A stretch of DNA of 44,341 nt, from positions 1-44,341 of the forward strand of contig CAILLO010000036.1 in NCBI GenBank assembly GCA_903835065.1. Reading direction: 5' to 3'. The stretch is from an uncultured Eubacteriales bacterium. GTDB taxonomy: Bacteria; Bacillota; Clostridia; Saccharofermentanales; UBA5734. Below the pieces are notes generated by a model that was given only the letters and a program-made list of their open reading frames with translations, did not search any database and was not told the origin of the DNA. Of this stretch, positions 18,596 to 26,310 are shown piece by piece. Positions within the stretch are counted from its first letter, which is position 1. Every line of letters begins with the position of its first letter. The position numbers and the translations under genes are program-made.

Positions 18596-20215
18596 TCAGG
18601 ACGCTTCGACGTAGGCGTTGCGGAAGTTGATGTCCTGGAAGGCGCTGCGGGCGATGCCCTTCAGGGAGTCGATCGTCGTGTAGGAACGGATGCGGTAGAA
18701 GATCGGGCAGATCGGCAGGTCGGTCATCAGCGTGGTCTCCATCTGCTTGTAGAGGGCGTAGCGCTTCGCCGTGTTGGTCTCGGTGCGGGCGGAAGCGAGC
18801 AGCGCGTCATAGGCGGCGGAGGAGTAGCTGGTGTGGTTGTTGCCGTTGCCGGTCTCGAACATGTCGAGGAAGGTCATCGGGTCGTTGTAGTCGGGTCCCC
18901 AGCCGGCGTAGACGATCTGGAAGTCCTTGTCGGTCATCTTCTGGAGGCGGGACTTGAAGGGCATGGAGTCGACCTTGATCTCGATGCCGAGGTTCTTGGT
19001 CAGGGACTCGGCGAGGGCGGACGCGCGCTGGATCGCGAGGTCGCTGTCGTCGGAGATGATCGAGACGCTGATCGTGGAGACACCGAGCTCAGCGAGGCCC
19101 TGCTTGAACAGGTCCTGGGCGGCGGTCGTCTGGTTGTCCTTGATCAGGTTGCCGACTTCGTCGCGATAGCTCTTGCCGGCGACGGAGCCCTTGATCTCGG
19201 GGTTGACGAACGCGAGGGCGGGCTGGCTCTTGTCCTTGACGATCTTGTCGATGTAGTTCTGGCGGTCGAGGGCGTAGGTGATGGCGGTGCGGATCTTCTG
19301 GTTGGCCATCGAGGGATCCTTCAGGTTGAATTCGAGATAGAAGGTCGAGCCGTCGGAGAAGTTCTTGGTCGTGAAGCCGGCGGCTTCGGACTGCTTGATG
19401 TAGTCGGAGCTCGCGAGGCCGGTCAGGTCGTAGTCGCCCGCGAGGAACTTGGTGAAGGCGGCCTGGGTGTCGGTGATCATGTCCATGGACACGGTCTGGA
19501 GATAGACATCCTTGGCGTCCCAGTAGTTCGGGTTCTTGGTCAGGGTGATGTTCTGCTCATGGGTCCAGGCGGAGACGGTGAACGGGCCGTTGTAAAGGAG
19601 ATTCGCGGCCTCGGCGCCGTAGTTGGCCGCGCCGATCTTCTCGTAGAAGGTCTGGGGAACGGGATCCATGACGGCGAAGGCGCACGCGTCGAGGAAGTAG
19701 CCGATCGGCTGGGACAGCGTGACGACGAGGGTCTTGTCGTCGGTGGCCTTGACGCCGACGTCGGCGGCGGAGCCGGTGCCGGCGTTGTAGGCCTGCGCGC
19801 CCTTGATGAAGTACGCGAAGTAGGCATACTCGGAAGCCGTGTCGGGATTCAGCAGGGTCTTCCAGCCGAACTCGAAGTCATGGGCGGTGACCTTGGTGCC
19901 GTCGCTCCACGTGGCATCGCGGAGGGTGAAGGTCCAGGTCAGGCCGTCGGCGGAGGTCGTCCACTTCTCGGCCATGCCGGGAATGGGCTTGTCGTTGGCG
20001 TCGAGAATCGTCAGGCCTTCGACCGTGTGCCGAAGAACGTCGAACGAGACGACGTCGGTGGAGATCGTGCTGTTCAGCTGCGGCGGTTCGGTGCCGATGT
20101 TCATTCTCAGAACCTGCTGTTCGGCCAGCTTCGGAGCGGCCTTGCAGCCGACGGCGAACACGGACAGCGCGAGAACGAGAACAAGGGTGACGACCAGGAT
20201 CTTGCGGATGTTCAT
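18596..20215 (-). CDS. oppA: Oligopeptide-binding lipoprotein (SBP family 5, OppA type)
   Basis: The 539-residue protein has a signal peptide with lipobox FAVGC (Cys24), so it is anchored outside the membrane and captures substrate for OppBCDF. The family 5 pattern is clear: LRMNIGTEPPQLNST, SVEGLTILD-like VEGLTILDAN, LRDATWSDGTKVTAHDFEFGWK, and the C-terminal PICPIFYRIRSY. The real substrate, peptide or other, cannot be read from the sequence. AAGGAGG lies eight bases before the ATG. It is the first gene of the operon. Confidence 0.94.
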   Translation of the reverse strand: MNIRKILVVTLVLVLALSVFAVGCKAAPKLAEQQVLRMNIGTEPPQLNSTISTDVVSFDVLRHTVEGLTILDANDKPIPGMAEKWTTSADGLTWTFTLRDATWSDGTKVTAHDFEFGWKTLLNPDTASEYAYFAYFIKGAQAYNAGTGSAADVGVKATDDKTLVVTLSQPIGYFLDACAFAVMDPVPQTFYEKIGAANYGAEAANLLYNGPFTVSAWTHEQNITLTKNPNYWDAKDVYLQTVSMDMITDTQAAFTKFLAGDYDLTGLASSDYIKQSEAAGFTTKNFSDGSTFYLEFNLKDPSMANQKIRTAITYALDRQNYIDKIVKDKSQPALAFVNPEIKGSVAGKSYRDEVGNLIKDNQTTAAQDLFKQGLAELGVSTISVSIISDDSDLAIQRASALAESLTKNLGIEIKVDSMPFKSRLQKMTDKDFQIVYAGWGPDYNDPMTFLDMFETGNGNNHTSYSSAAYDALLASARTETNTAKRYALYKQMETTLMTDLPICPIFYRIRSYTTIDSLKGIARSAFQDINFRNAYVEAS

Positions 20216-20335
20216 CGATTCTTCCTCCTTGATTGATTATGTTCAAGAGGCGTCCTGCCTCTCGACACCGGGAAAGGGGGGAATCCGGGGTACGCAGACA
20301 ACTGTCCCCTGGCAAAAGACAGAAATGCTATTCGC

Positions 20336-20364
20336 ATACTACCACCCGAAAACGATTGCCGCAA
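20336..20364 (-). promoter_or_regulatory. Candidate promoter of the opp operon
   Basis: On the minus strand TTGCGG (20359-20364), a 17-base spacer, and TAGTAT (20336-20341) fit sigma-A. A small palindrome ATTGCCGCAAT (20355-20365) covers the -35 and may be an operator. The leader to oppA is about 110 bases. Confidence 0.45.
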
Positions 20365-20424
20365 TACGCGTTTTGTGGATTCTGCGGCCTAAACGGCCCG
20401 AAATTCGATGTTATGATGAATAAA

Positions 20425-20442
20425 CCTTCCGCTTGAGGAAGG
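20425..20442 (-). terminator. Terminator of the SDR gene
   Basis: CCTTCC and GGAAGG enclose a six-base loop. On the minus strand TTTATTCA follows. It lies about 65 bases after the SDR stop and upstream of the opp promoter. Confidence 0.6.
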
Positions 20443-20506
20443 ATGGAAGCGTTTTATTTTCCTTTTCTTCATGGTTTTCCGTCAATCTGCACAATTCACG
20501 ACGGAA

Positions 20507-21349
20507 TCAGCCATACAGGATGCCGACCAGGAATCGGGCGGTGCGGAAGGGCACGAGACGGAAGGCGAATCCGATCAGCTTGTACATCAGCCCGGGCGTC
20601 ACCTTCGGAGCGGGGTTGCGGCGGAAGACCCGCCGGATCGCGGGCGCGGCCACGGAAGCGGGGGAGGCGCCGTTCTGCTCGTCCCTGGCCATCCGGGCGA
20701 CCGAGGCGAGGAAGCGCTCCCGGTAGGCGGATTCCGGGGATTCCGCGCCCTTCGTGTTGACGCGCGACGCGGTGAATCCGGTCTTCGTGTCGCCGGGCTG
20801 CACCAGCACGCACCGGATGCCGAACTTCCGGGATTCGCTGGCGACGGCCTGCAGGAGCATGTCGGTCGCCGCCTTGCTGCAGCTGTACAGCGCCTGGAAC
20901 GGGATCGAGATGAAGCCGGCGACGGAGCCGACCGCCATCACGAGCCCCTTCCCTTCCTTGCGCATCGCGGGAAGGACGGCGTCCACGACGCGGTACGTCC
21001 CGAAGAAGTTCGTCTCCATCTGCGCCTTCGCCTCCGCGACCGACGTGTCCTCGACGGAGCCCGCGATGCCGAATCCCGCGTTGCAGACGAGGACGCCGAT
21101 CCGGCCCTCCTCGGCCAGCACCAGCCCGACGGCCCGCGCCACGCTCGCGTCGTCGTCGACGTCCAGCGGAATCATCCTGACGAACCCGCCCGACGGGCTC
21201 CTGCGTACCGAACCGTCTCCCTTCCGCGTCGTCGCGTACACGCGGAATCCCCTCTCCATGAGGCCCTCCGCGAACGCCGCGCCGATCCCCGAGCTTCCGC
21301 CCGTGACCAGCGCCACCTCTCCGTAGGGGCAATCCTTCGCCATCTTCAT
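20507..21349 (-). CDS. Short-chain dehydrogenase/reductase (classical SDR)
   Basis: The 280-residue product has the cofactor motif TGGSSGIG (residues 16-23), NAG (90-92), catalytic Ser142, Tyr155 and Lys159 (YSCSK), and a C-terminal extension of about 80 residues ending with a hydrophobic, basic segment near LIGFAFRLVPFRTARF that could touch the membrane. That tail is seen in SDRs acting on lipid-like or hydrophobic substrates, but the substrate is unknown. The start overlaps the stop of the upstream regulator (ATGA) and GGAGGATCG precedes it, so both are translated from one message. A serine palmitoyltransferase-like gene is divergent, 1 kb away. Confidence 0.85.
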   Translation of the reverse strand: MKMAKDCPYGEVALVTGGSSGIGAAFAEGLMERGFRVYATTRKGDGSVRRSPSGGFVRMIPLDVDDDASVARAVGLVLAEEGRIGVLVCNAGFGIAGSVEDTSVAEAKAQMETNFFGTYRVVDAVLPAMRKEGKGLVMAVGSVAGFISIPFQALYSCSKAATDMLLQAVASESRKFGIRCVLVQPGDTKTGFTASRVNTKGAESPESAYRERFLASVARMARDEQNGASPASVAAPAIRRVFRRNPAPKVTPGLMYKLIGFAFRLVPFRTARFLVGILYG

Positions 21350-22110
21350 GTCGATCCTCCCTCCGCGCGGCGCAGCGCCGCGCCCGGTTCCCGCGTTCCC
21401 TTCCTCTCGGCCGCGTCCAGCAGCCGCTCCATCTCTTCCCTCACGCCGCGGTTCCTCGCGTAGCGCAGCGTCGTCGACCGGTTCACCCCGACCGTGCGCG
21501 CCGCGACGACGACCGCCTCGGCCACGCCCTCGGCTGCGGCCCGCTCCCGGCCCTTCCCCACGCCCGCCGGCGCGCCTTCGTCCCGGGCGAACAGGCAATA
21601 GGCGTCCACGACCAGTTTCTCGAGCTTCGGCAACGGCACCGCGCCGGTCCTCCGGATCGGAGAGCCCCCGACGACGGCCTCCACGAGGGCGTCGATCCCG
21701 GCGGAGCGGAGCGCCGTCGCCACATCGGGCACGGATTCGCGCGGGACCTGCACGACGAGGAGGAGCGGGATCGACTGGCGGCCGGCGAAGCGCCGGATCC
21801 AGGACGTCGACCACAGGCAATGCCGGTCGCCCGACGCGAGGACCCCGACGACGATCGCGTCGACGGCCCGGAGCGCGGGCGTGGAGCGGGGCCGGAAGTC
21901 GCGGCCGCCCTCGAGCCGGTACGCGCCGCGCGCGACGGACGTGACGACCCGCGACCCGCGCATGACGGTCAGGCGCCAGCGCACGGTCGTGCGACTGATT
22001 TCCGGCTCCTTCTCGCGGTAGTACGCGACGATCCGGTCGAGCGGAATCTCGCCCTTCCCGAGTCGGCGCCGCATCTCGGCGATGCCGTAGAGGTCCTTCC
22101 GGGTCGGCAT
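21346..22110 (-). CDS. AbiEi-like (type IV antitoxin-like / DUF6577-like) putative DNA-binding protein
   Basis: The 254-residue product begins with a winged-helix-like region (LDRIVAYYREKEPEISRTTVRWRLTVMRGSRVVTSV split over residues 25-62, ending ARGAYRLEGG), followed by a mixed alpha/beta domain with hydrophobic strands (AIVVGVLASG, LLLVVQVPRE). A C-terminal helix includes VNRSTTLRYARNRGVREEMERLL cut at about residues 205-230. This resembles AbiEi/DUF6577 proteins, which act as transcriptional repressors. No AbiEii nucleotidyltransferase toxin is beside it. It is coupled to the SDR gene by a four-base overlap. AGGAGG precedes the ATG at 22110. The family call is by memory of the pattern and should be treated as tentative. 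Confidence 0.6.
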   Translation of the reverse strand: MPTRKDLYGIAEMRRRLGKGEIPLDRIVAYYREKEPEISRTTVRWRLTVMRGSRVVTSVARGAYRLEGGRDFRPRSTPALRAVDAIVVGVLASGDRHCLWSTSWIRRFAGRQSIPLLLVVQVPRESVPDVATALRSAGIDALVEAVVGGSPIRRTGAVPLPKLEKLVVDAYCLFARDEGAPAGVGKGRERAAAEGVAEAVVVAARTVGVNRSTTLRYARNRGVREEMERLLDAAERKGTREPGAALRRAEGGST

Positions 22111-22193
22111 GCTTCCTCCTGGTCCCGATATTTCGTTCCGCATCGTTTGCAGAGACCGGAAGCCCGCCATGGGCTTCACTCCGCACTTGTCGG

Positions 22194-22222
22194 ATTATAC
22201 CGTTCTTCCCTGCGCATTGCAA
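22194..22222 (-). promoter_or_regulatory. Promoter of the regulator-SDR operon
   Basis: On the minus strand TTGCAA (22217-22222), a 17-base spacer, and TATAAT (22194-22199) form a strong promoter. The -35 is the loop of the hairpin GCGCATT-GCAA-AATGCGC. Confidence 0.7.
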
Positions 22223-22239
22223 AATGCGCCTTTTTCTTT
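22212..22239 (+). promoter_or_regulatory. Palindrome/terminator-like hairpin between divergent promoters
   Basis: GCGCATT (22212-22218) and AATGCGC (22223-22229) enclose GCAA, followed by CTTTTTCTTT on the plus strand. It looks like an intrinsic terminator, yet no plus-strand gene lies upstream. It also covers the -35 of the minus promoter, so it may be an operator for the regulator gene next to it, or both. Confidence 0.5.
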
Positions 22240-22250
22240 GATTGTCAATA

Positions 22251-22259
22251 TGTTATCAT
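22251..22259 (+). promoter_or_regulatory. Extended -10 of the SPT-like gene
   Basis: TGTTATCAT is an extended -10 about 62 bases before the start codon. The -35 (TTTTTC at 17 bases) is weak. Confidence 0.45.
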
Positions 22260-22321
22260 GCGGCTTGATTGGATGCAGACGTCGACCTGTCGGACGGCGT
22301 CTCCTGAAAGGAGCGTATCTC

Positions 22322-23530
22322 ATGGATCTGTTCCAGAAGTGCCGCGAATTCACCAAGGCCCGGGAGGTGATGGCCGCCGGGGTGTACCCATACTTCCACG
22401 CCCTCGAGAGCGGTCAGGACACCGAAGTCCTCATGGACGGCCACCGCACCCTGATGCTCGGCTCCAACAACTATCTCGGCCTGACCTCCGACCCGCGCGT
22501 CAAGAAGGCGGCGATCGAGGCGGTCCAGACCTTCGGAACGGGCTGCTCCGGCTCGCGCTTCCTGAATGGCACGCTCACCCTGCATATCCAGCTCGAGGAG
22601 GCCCTCGCGAAGTTCCTCCACAAGGAGGCCGCCCTCACTTTCAGCACCGGATTCCAGTCGAACCTCGCCATCATCTCCACGATCACCGGCCGCAACGACG
22701 TGATCCTCAGCGACAGCATGAACCACGCCAGCATCGTGGACGGCTGCCGCCTGAGTTTCGCCCGCGTCCTCAAGTACAATCACTCCGATATGGTGGACCT
22801 CGAGCGCCACCTCAAGAACACCGCGGCCGCGGGCAACGGCATCCTGATCGTCACCGACGGCGTCTTCAGCATGGAAGGCGAGATCGCGAAGCTCCCCGAG
22901 ATCGTCCGCCTCGCGAAGCAGTACGGCGCGCGAGTCATGATCGACGACGCCCACGGTCTCGGCGTGCTCGGCGCGACCGGCCGCGGCACGGCCGAGTACT
23001 TCGGCCTCGAGGCCGAGGTCGATCTGATCATGAACACCTTCTCGAAGACCCTGGCCTCCCTCGGCGGCTGCGTCGTGGCCAGCGAGGAAGTGATCCACTA
23101 CATCAAGCACAACTCCCGCCCCTTCATCTTCAGCGCCTCGATTCCGCCCGCCCAGATCGCCGCAGCCCTCGAATCCCTCAGGATTCTCGAAGCGGAGCCC
23201 TGGCGCGTCCACCGTCTCAACGAAATCGCCGCCTACATGCGCGCCGGCTTCCGCAAGCTCGGCCTGCCGATGCACGACAGCGGCAACGAGATCGTCCCGA
23301 TCATCCCGATCGTCACCAACGACATCGACCGCACCCTCTATGTCGTCAAGCTCCTGCTGGACGCCGGCGTCTACGTCAACCCGGTCGTCCCCCCCGCCGT
23401 CGCGAGCGACTACTGCCTGCTTCGCACGAGTTACACGGCGACCCACACGAACGCCCAGCTCGACGAGGCGCTCGGCATCTTCGGCGCCGTCTTCGCCGGT
23501 CTGGCCGAGGCCGAGAAGGCGCAACACTGA
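22322..23530 (+). CDS. Alpha-oxoamine synthase, serine palmitoyltransferase-like
   Basis: This 402-residue PLP enzyme belongs to the family of BioF, Kbl, HemA and serine palmitoyltransferase, which condense an amino acid with an acyl thioester. PLP Lys242 is in TFSKTLASLGG, His135 in MNHASIVDG stacks on the cofactor, and D208-D-A-H211 holds the ring nitrogen. The segment TFGTGCSGSRFLNGTL, VFSMEGEIAKLPEIVRLAK, and VYVNPVVPPAV look to me closest to bacterial (Bacteroidota-type) serine palmitoyltransferases. No biotin or threonine-degradation genes are nearby. Substrates cannot be proved from sequence, and BioF or Kbl activity remains possible. AAAGGAG precedes the ATG. It stands alone between two regulator-SDR pairs. 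Confidence 0.85.
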   Translation: MDLFQKCREFTKAREVMAAGVYPYFHALESGQDTEVLMDGHRTLMLGSNNYLGLTSDPRVKKAAIEAVQTFGTGCSGSRFLNGTLTLHIQLEEALAKFLHKEAALTFSTGFQSNLAIISTITGRNDVILSDSMNHASIVDGCRLSFARVLKYNHSDMVDLERHLKNTAAAGNGILIVTDGVFSMEGEIAKLPEIVRLAKQYGARVMIDDAHGLGVLGATGRGTAEYFGLEAEVDLIMNTFSKTLASLGGCVVASEEVIHYIKHNSRPFIFSASIPPAQIAAALESLRILEAEPWRVHRLNEIAAYMRAGFRKLGLPMHDSGNEIVPIIPIVTNDIDRTLYVVKLLLDAGVYVNPVVPPAVASDYCLLRTSYTATHTNAQLDEALGIFGAVFAGLAEAEKAQH

Positions 23531-23562
23531 GCCGACGCCCACCGGCGACGGCTCCCCGCGGA

Positions 23563-23578
23563 TGTTCCACATGAAACA
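23563..23578. promoter_or_regulatory. parS site (ParB/Spo0J binding), one mismatch
   Basis: TGTTCCACATGAAACA differs at one position from TGTTCCACGTGAAACA, which occurs perfectly at 34240. It overlaps the first two bases of the terminator that follows. Confidence 0.75.
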
Positions 23579-23610
23579 AGGGCGGCCTCCCTCGCGGGAG
23601 ACCGCCCTTG
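23577..23610. terminator. Bidirectional terminator between convergent genes
   Basis: CAAGGGCGG-C-CTCCC pairs with GGGAG-A-CCGCCCTTG with one mismatch and a TCGC loop. TTTCATG follows on the minus strand. It separates the SPT-like gene from the extended-SDR gene. Confidence 0.7.
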
Positions 23611-23668
23611 TCCATACCGGGCGCGCAGGCCGGAGCCGCGGACCTGGCCGCATCCGGGGCCGCGCGGT

Positions 23669-24712
23669 CTAGACGGCCGTCGTGCGCGTGTTCCTGTGGC
23701 GCAGGCTCCGGGTATACTCCTTGTAGTACTTCGACTTCGAGAGCAGCACCATGCGGGCGACCGGCCGGCCGAGCACGACGAGCGACTTTCGGAACCCGTA
23801 CCGCTTCCGCTGCTCGCGCAGGAACTGGTCGAAGTCCTTCCTCTGATAGTGGAAGAGCGCCTCGCTCTCCTCCGTGTCCATCCAGTCCGTATGGTAGTTC
23901 TTCCGCCCGAACGCCTCGACCGGGAGCATCCCGACACCGAGCATCACCAGCGACTTGCGCATGAACTCGTACTGGGTCATCTGGCAGCTCGCGCCGCCGC
24001 CGATCTGCAGGATGCGCCCCTCCGCCGCGGGGCTCTGCACGGCCTTCGCGAAGGCGTAGCCCGCGTCGTCCGGATGCACGAACTCGATGCGGTCCGTCAT
24101 CGGGATCTCGTACATGATCGGGTCGATGCGCTTCCAATCGATCGTCGGCGCCGCGGCGACGCGCAGGACCGTCCACGGCAGGCCCGACGCGATCAGCATG
24201 TGCTCGCACTCCACCTTCATCTTGCCGTACGCGTCGATCGGCCCCACTTCGTCGCCCACGCGGCGCGGCGGCTGCTTGCCCTGCGAATTGCCGTACACCG
24301 AGATCGAGGACGCGAACACGACGCGCGGACCGCGTCCGCCCGCGACGCAGGCCGCGAGCAGACGGCGGGTGCCTTCCACGTTGATGTTCCGCGCCCACGC
24401 CGTCCTTCGCTCGCTCGTCGGCGGGATGATGTAGGCCATGTGCACGACGCCGTCGCACCCCTCGACCGCCTCCGCGAGTCCGCTGCCGTCCCCGAGGTCG
24501 CCCCACGCGTACTCGGGTCCGCGGACCTGCCGCTTCCCGAGTCCGATCGCCTTCACGGCGGCCTTCGCGACGCGCGTCGCCGCTTCGGTCGCCTTCTTCA
24601 GGTTGATCTTCGTCTTCTGTTCGAAGATGCGCACCTCGACGCCGTCTTCGAGCAGCGTGCGCACCACGGCGGACCCGATGTTTCCGAGTCCTCCGGTCAC
24701 CAGCACCTTCAT
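23669..24712 (-). CDS. NAD-dependent epimerase/dehydratase family protein (extended SDR)
   Basis: The 347-residue protein has the extended-SDR cofactor motif VTGGLGNIG (residues 5-13), HMAY near 91, SSIS at 135-138, and the catalytic pair Tyr162 and Lys166 (YGKMK). The N-terminal fold is interrupted by a Lys/Ala-rich helix at about residues 34-58, which is unusual in this family. The C-terminal third is long and contains several basic helices. The substrate is unknown, possibly a sugar or a lipid-like ketone. It starts inside the stop of the TetR gene (ATGA). The frame runs further upstream across TetR but only this start has homology and GAGGTCAGG upstream. Confidence 0.85.
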   Translation of the reverse strand: MKVLVTGGLGNIGSAVVRTLLEDGVEVRIFEQKTKINLKKATEAATRVAKAAVKAIGLGKRQVRGPEYAWGDLGDGSGLAEAVEGCDGVVHMAYIIPPTSERRTAWARNINVEGTRRLLAACVAGGRGPRVVFASSISVYGNSQGKQPPRRVGDEVGPIDAYGKMKVECEHMLIASGLPWTVLRVAAAPTIDWKRIDPIMYEIPMTDRIEFVHPDDAGYAFAKAVQSPAAEGRILQIGGGASCQMTQYEFMRKSLVMLGVGMLPVEAFGRKNYHTDWMDTEESEALFHYQRKDFDQFLREQRKRYGFRKSLVVLGRPVARMVLLSKSKYYKEYTRSLRHRNTRTTAV

Positions 24713-25365
24713 CGTCCTGACCTCTCTTTCTCCGGCCCGTCGGCCTTTCCGTCTCCCGAATGAATCTCGGCCACGCCCCGCTGCAGCACCTTGAGCACCG
24801 TGCGGAACGTCCCGTCGTCTTCGTCCGCCTGGGTCATCGCCTTCTGCATCGCCGCCGTGAACCCCATCGCGTAGAACAGCCAGAGGAAGAACCGCGTGAA
24901 ATCCCCTTCGCCGACGTCCTTCCTGAGGGACCCCAGGGCGCTCGAAAGGCCCTTCCCTTCGGGCATCGCGGACACGATCTCCCCGAGCGGCCTGTCGTAC
25001 GGCGCTCCGAAGCGCCTCAGGTGCGCTCCGCCGAACTCGTTCAGGTCGACCAGCACCAGCCGGAAGAAGTACGGGTCCTCCTCCGCGTAGCGCAGCATGT
25101 TCGCGAGGATCGCCTCCATGGTGCCGTCCAGGTCGCCTCCGGGCTCCACGCCGCGGAAGATCCTCTCCAGGTGGGCGCCCGGAAAATGCTCCTCGAAGAG
25201 CCGGTCGAACAGCACCTCCTTGGAAGGCGCGTGGTTGTAGACATTGCCTACGGAGACGCCCGAGCGGCCGGCGATCGTCCGGATGCTCGCTCCCTTGAAG
25301 CCCATTTCGCAGAAGGCCTCGAGCGCGCACTGCGCAATCCGTTCTCCGTTCGTCTCCCGATTCAT
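24709..25365 (-). CDS. TetR family transcriptional regulator
   Basis: The 218-residue protein has a TetR helix-turn-helix at about residues 8-52 (ALEAFCEMGFKGASIRTIA, then SGVSVGNVYNHAPSKEVLF split by the turn), followed by an all-helical ligand domain. GGAGGTCGG precedes the ATG at 25365. It overlaps the epimerase-like gene by four bases, and a 20-bp near-perfect palindrome lies 40 bases upstream at its promoter. Simple autorepression and control of the coupled enzyme gene are therefore likely. The inducer is unknown. Confidence 0.9.
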   Translation of the reverse strand: MNRETNGERIAQCALEAFCEMGFKGASIRTIAGRSGVSVGNVYNHAPSKEVLFDRLFEEHFPGAHLERIFRGVEPGGDLDGTMEAILANMLRYAEEDPYFFRLVLVDLNEFGGAHLRRFGAPYDRPLGEIVSAMPEGKGLSSALGSLRKDVGEGDFTRFFLWLFYAMGFTAAMQKAMTQADEDDGTFRTVLKVLQRGVAEIHSGDGKADGPEKERSGR

Positions 25366-25405
25366 GCGCCGACCTCCGTCTGCTGTCGTGGGCGTCATCG
25401 TTATA

Positions 25406-25425
25406 GTGAACGAACGTTCGCTCAC
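25406..25425 (-). promoter_or_regulatory. TetR operator over the promoter spacer
   Basis: GTGAACGAACGTTCGCTCAC is a 20-bp palindrome with one mismatched pair. On the minus strand it is followed by TATAAC (25399-25404) as a -10, so the operator lies in the promoter spacer. Confidence 0.75.
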
Positions 25426-25477
25426 ATGTCCACGATACTCCCCTCCCCCCTCGAAGTCAAATCCGGACGCAACAGAA

Positions 25478-25503
25478 AAGCGCCCCCGTCGATGGGAGCG
25501 CTT
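25478..25503 (-). terminator. Terminator of the divIC end of the mazG operon
   Basis: On the minus strand AAGCGC-T-CCC pairs with GGG-G-GCGCTT around ATCGAC, followed by TTCTGTT. It lies about 46 bases after the divIC stop. Confidence 0.7.
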
Positions 25504-25514
25504 CACGTGGAACA
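25499..25514. promoter_or_regulatory. Degenerate parS-like site
   Basis: Read on the minus strand the 16-mer TGTTCCACGTGAAGCG matches the perfect parS at 34240 in 14 of 16 positions. The two changes are also part of the adjacent terminator stem, so it is a compound site or chance similarity. Confidence 0.5.
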
Positions 25515-25549
25515 ATTCCTTGCAATCGGCTCAGAGAAAGGCTTTCCGG

Positions 25550-25882
25550 TCAATTTCCCGTTTCGACGATGCGCTCTCCGGGCTTCACCATGCCGAGCTT
25601 ATCGCGGGCGATCTGCTCGATGTACGTATCGGATCCGATGCTCTCGAGCGTCTTGTGCGCGGTCTGGTTGCGATCCAACGCAGCGGCGTAATTCGTGTTC
25701 GCTTCGGCGGTGCTCTCCGCGATCCGGGCCATCTGCTGGTTCTGGTTGACGAAGAGTCCGACGACGACAGCCAGGAACGCAAGCGTCGCGACCGCGCCGG
25801 CGATCCAGCCCAGTCGGCTTGCACGGGCCCTTCTGCGTGGGCGGGAGGAGGTCTTTTCGATGTCGGGCCGCTCTCCAGCCAT
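25550..25882 (-). CDS. divIC: Septum formation initiator family protein (FtsB/DivIC type)
   Basis: The 110-residue protein has a basic cytoplasmic N-terminus (SSRPRRRARASRLG), a single membrane helix at about residues 27-46, then a short coiled coil (NQQMARIAESTAEAN), and the C-terminal motif IARDKLGMVKPGE, typical of FtsB/DivIC. These proteins join FtsL and DivIB/FtsQ at the division site. It is the last gene of a minus-strand run mazG-rqcP-divIC, as in Bacillus, but without yabP and yabQ in between. About 155 bases separate it from rqcP, with no gene visible. Confidence 0.88.
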   Translation of the reverse strand: MAGERPDIEKTSSRPRRRARASRLGWIAGAVATLAFLAVVVGLFVNQNQQMARIAESTAEANTNYAAALDRNQTAHKTLESIGSDTYIEQIARDKLGMVKPGERIVETGN

Positions 25883-26038
25883 GGCTCCATCCCTTCTTGC
25901 GCATCGTCGCCCCGCTTCGGCGGCGCGGTTCCATCCGAGTGGATTCTACGACCGGAGGAGACCTGGAAGCAAGGCCCCGCCACGCTTCCGCAGCCAACCT
26001 TAACCTCCCTGCAATGATCCTGTAATGGAAAGTGGCCG

Positions 26039-26308
26039 TCAGGTCGGGCCGCCGACCCCGCGCGCGTCCTCGACCAGCTCGTACATCTCCGCGGCCTGAC
26101 CCTTGCGGACGGTCTCCTGCACGGACAGCACGCGGACGGTCGTCGGGCCGCCGCCGAAGGCGATCGTGACGACGTCGCCGGGTTTGAGGTCCGTACCGGG
26201 CTTCGCAGGACGTCCGTTCACCGTCACGCGCCCCGCGTCGCTGATCTCGTTCGCCACGGTGCGGCGCTTGATCAGGCGGGAGACCTTCAGGAACTTGTCG
26301 ACGCGCAC
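26039..26308 (-). CDS. rqcP: S4-domain RNA-binding protein, RqcP/YabO family
   Basis: The 89-residue protein is nearly all S4 domain: MRVDKFLKVSRLIKRRTVAN at the N-terminus, then GRVTVNGRPAKPGTDLKPGD. RqcP works with RqcH on stalled large ribosomal subunits during C-terminal alanine tailing. The C-terminal tail of about 20 residues is variable. It has a GTG start two bases after the mazG stop and uses AAGGGG as ribosome binding site, so translation is coupled. Confidence 0.9.
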   Translation of the reverse strand: MRVDKFLKVSRLIKRRTVANEISDAGRVTVNGRPAKPGTDLKPGDVVTIAFGGGPTTVRVLSVQETVRKGQAAEMYELVEDARGVGGPT

Positions 26309-26310
26309 GG

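Noticed and set aside
21820-23574. 584-residue plus-strand open frame
   Set aside because: It is an out-of-frame reading of the SPT-like gene with very high Arg and His.
23669-25330. TetR-epimerase fusion in one frame
   Set aside because: The upstream part of this frame is not the TetR frame. Homology and the ribosome binding site support two overlapping genes.
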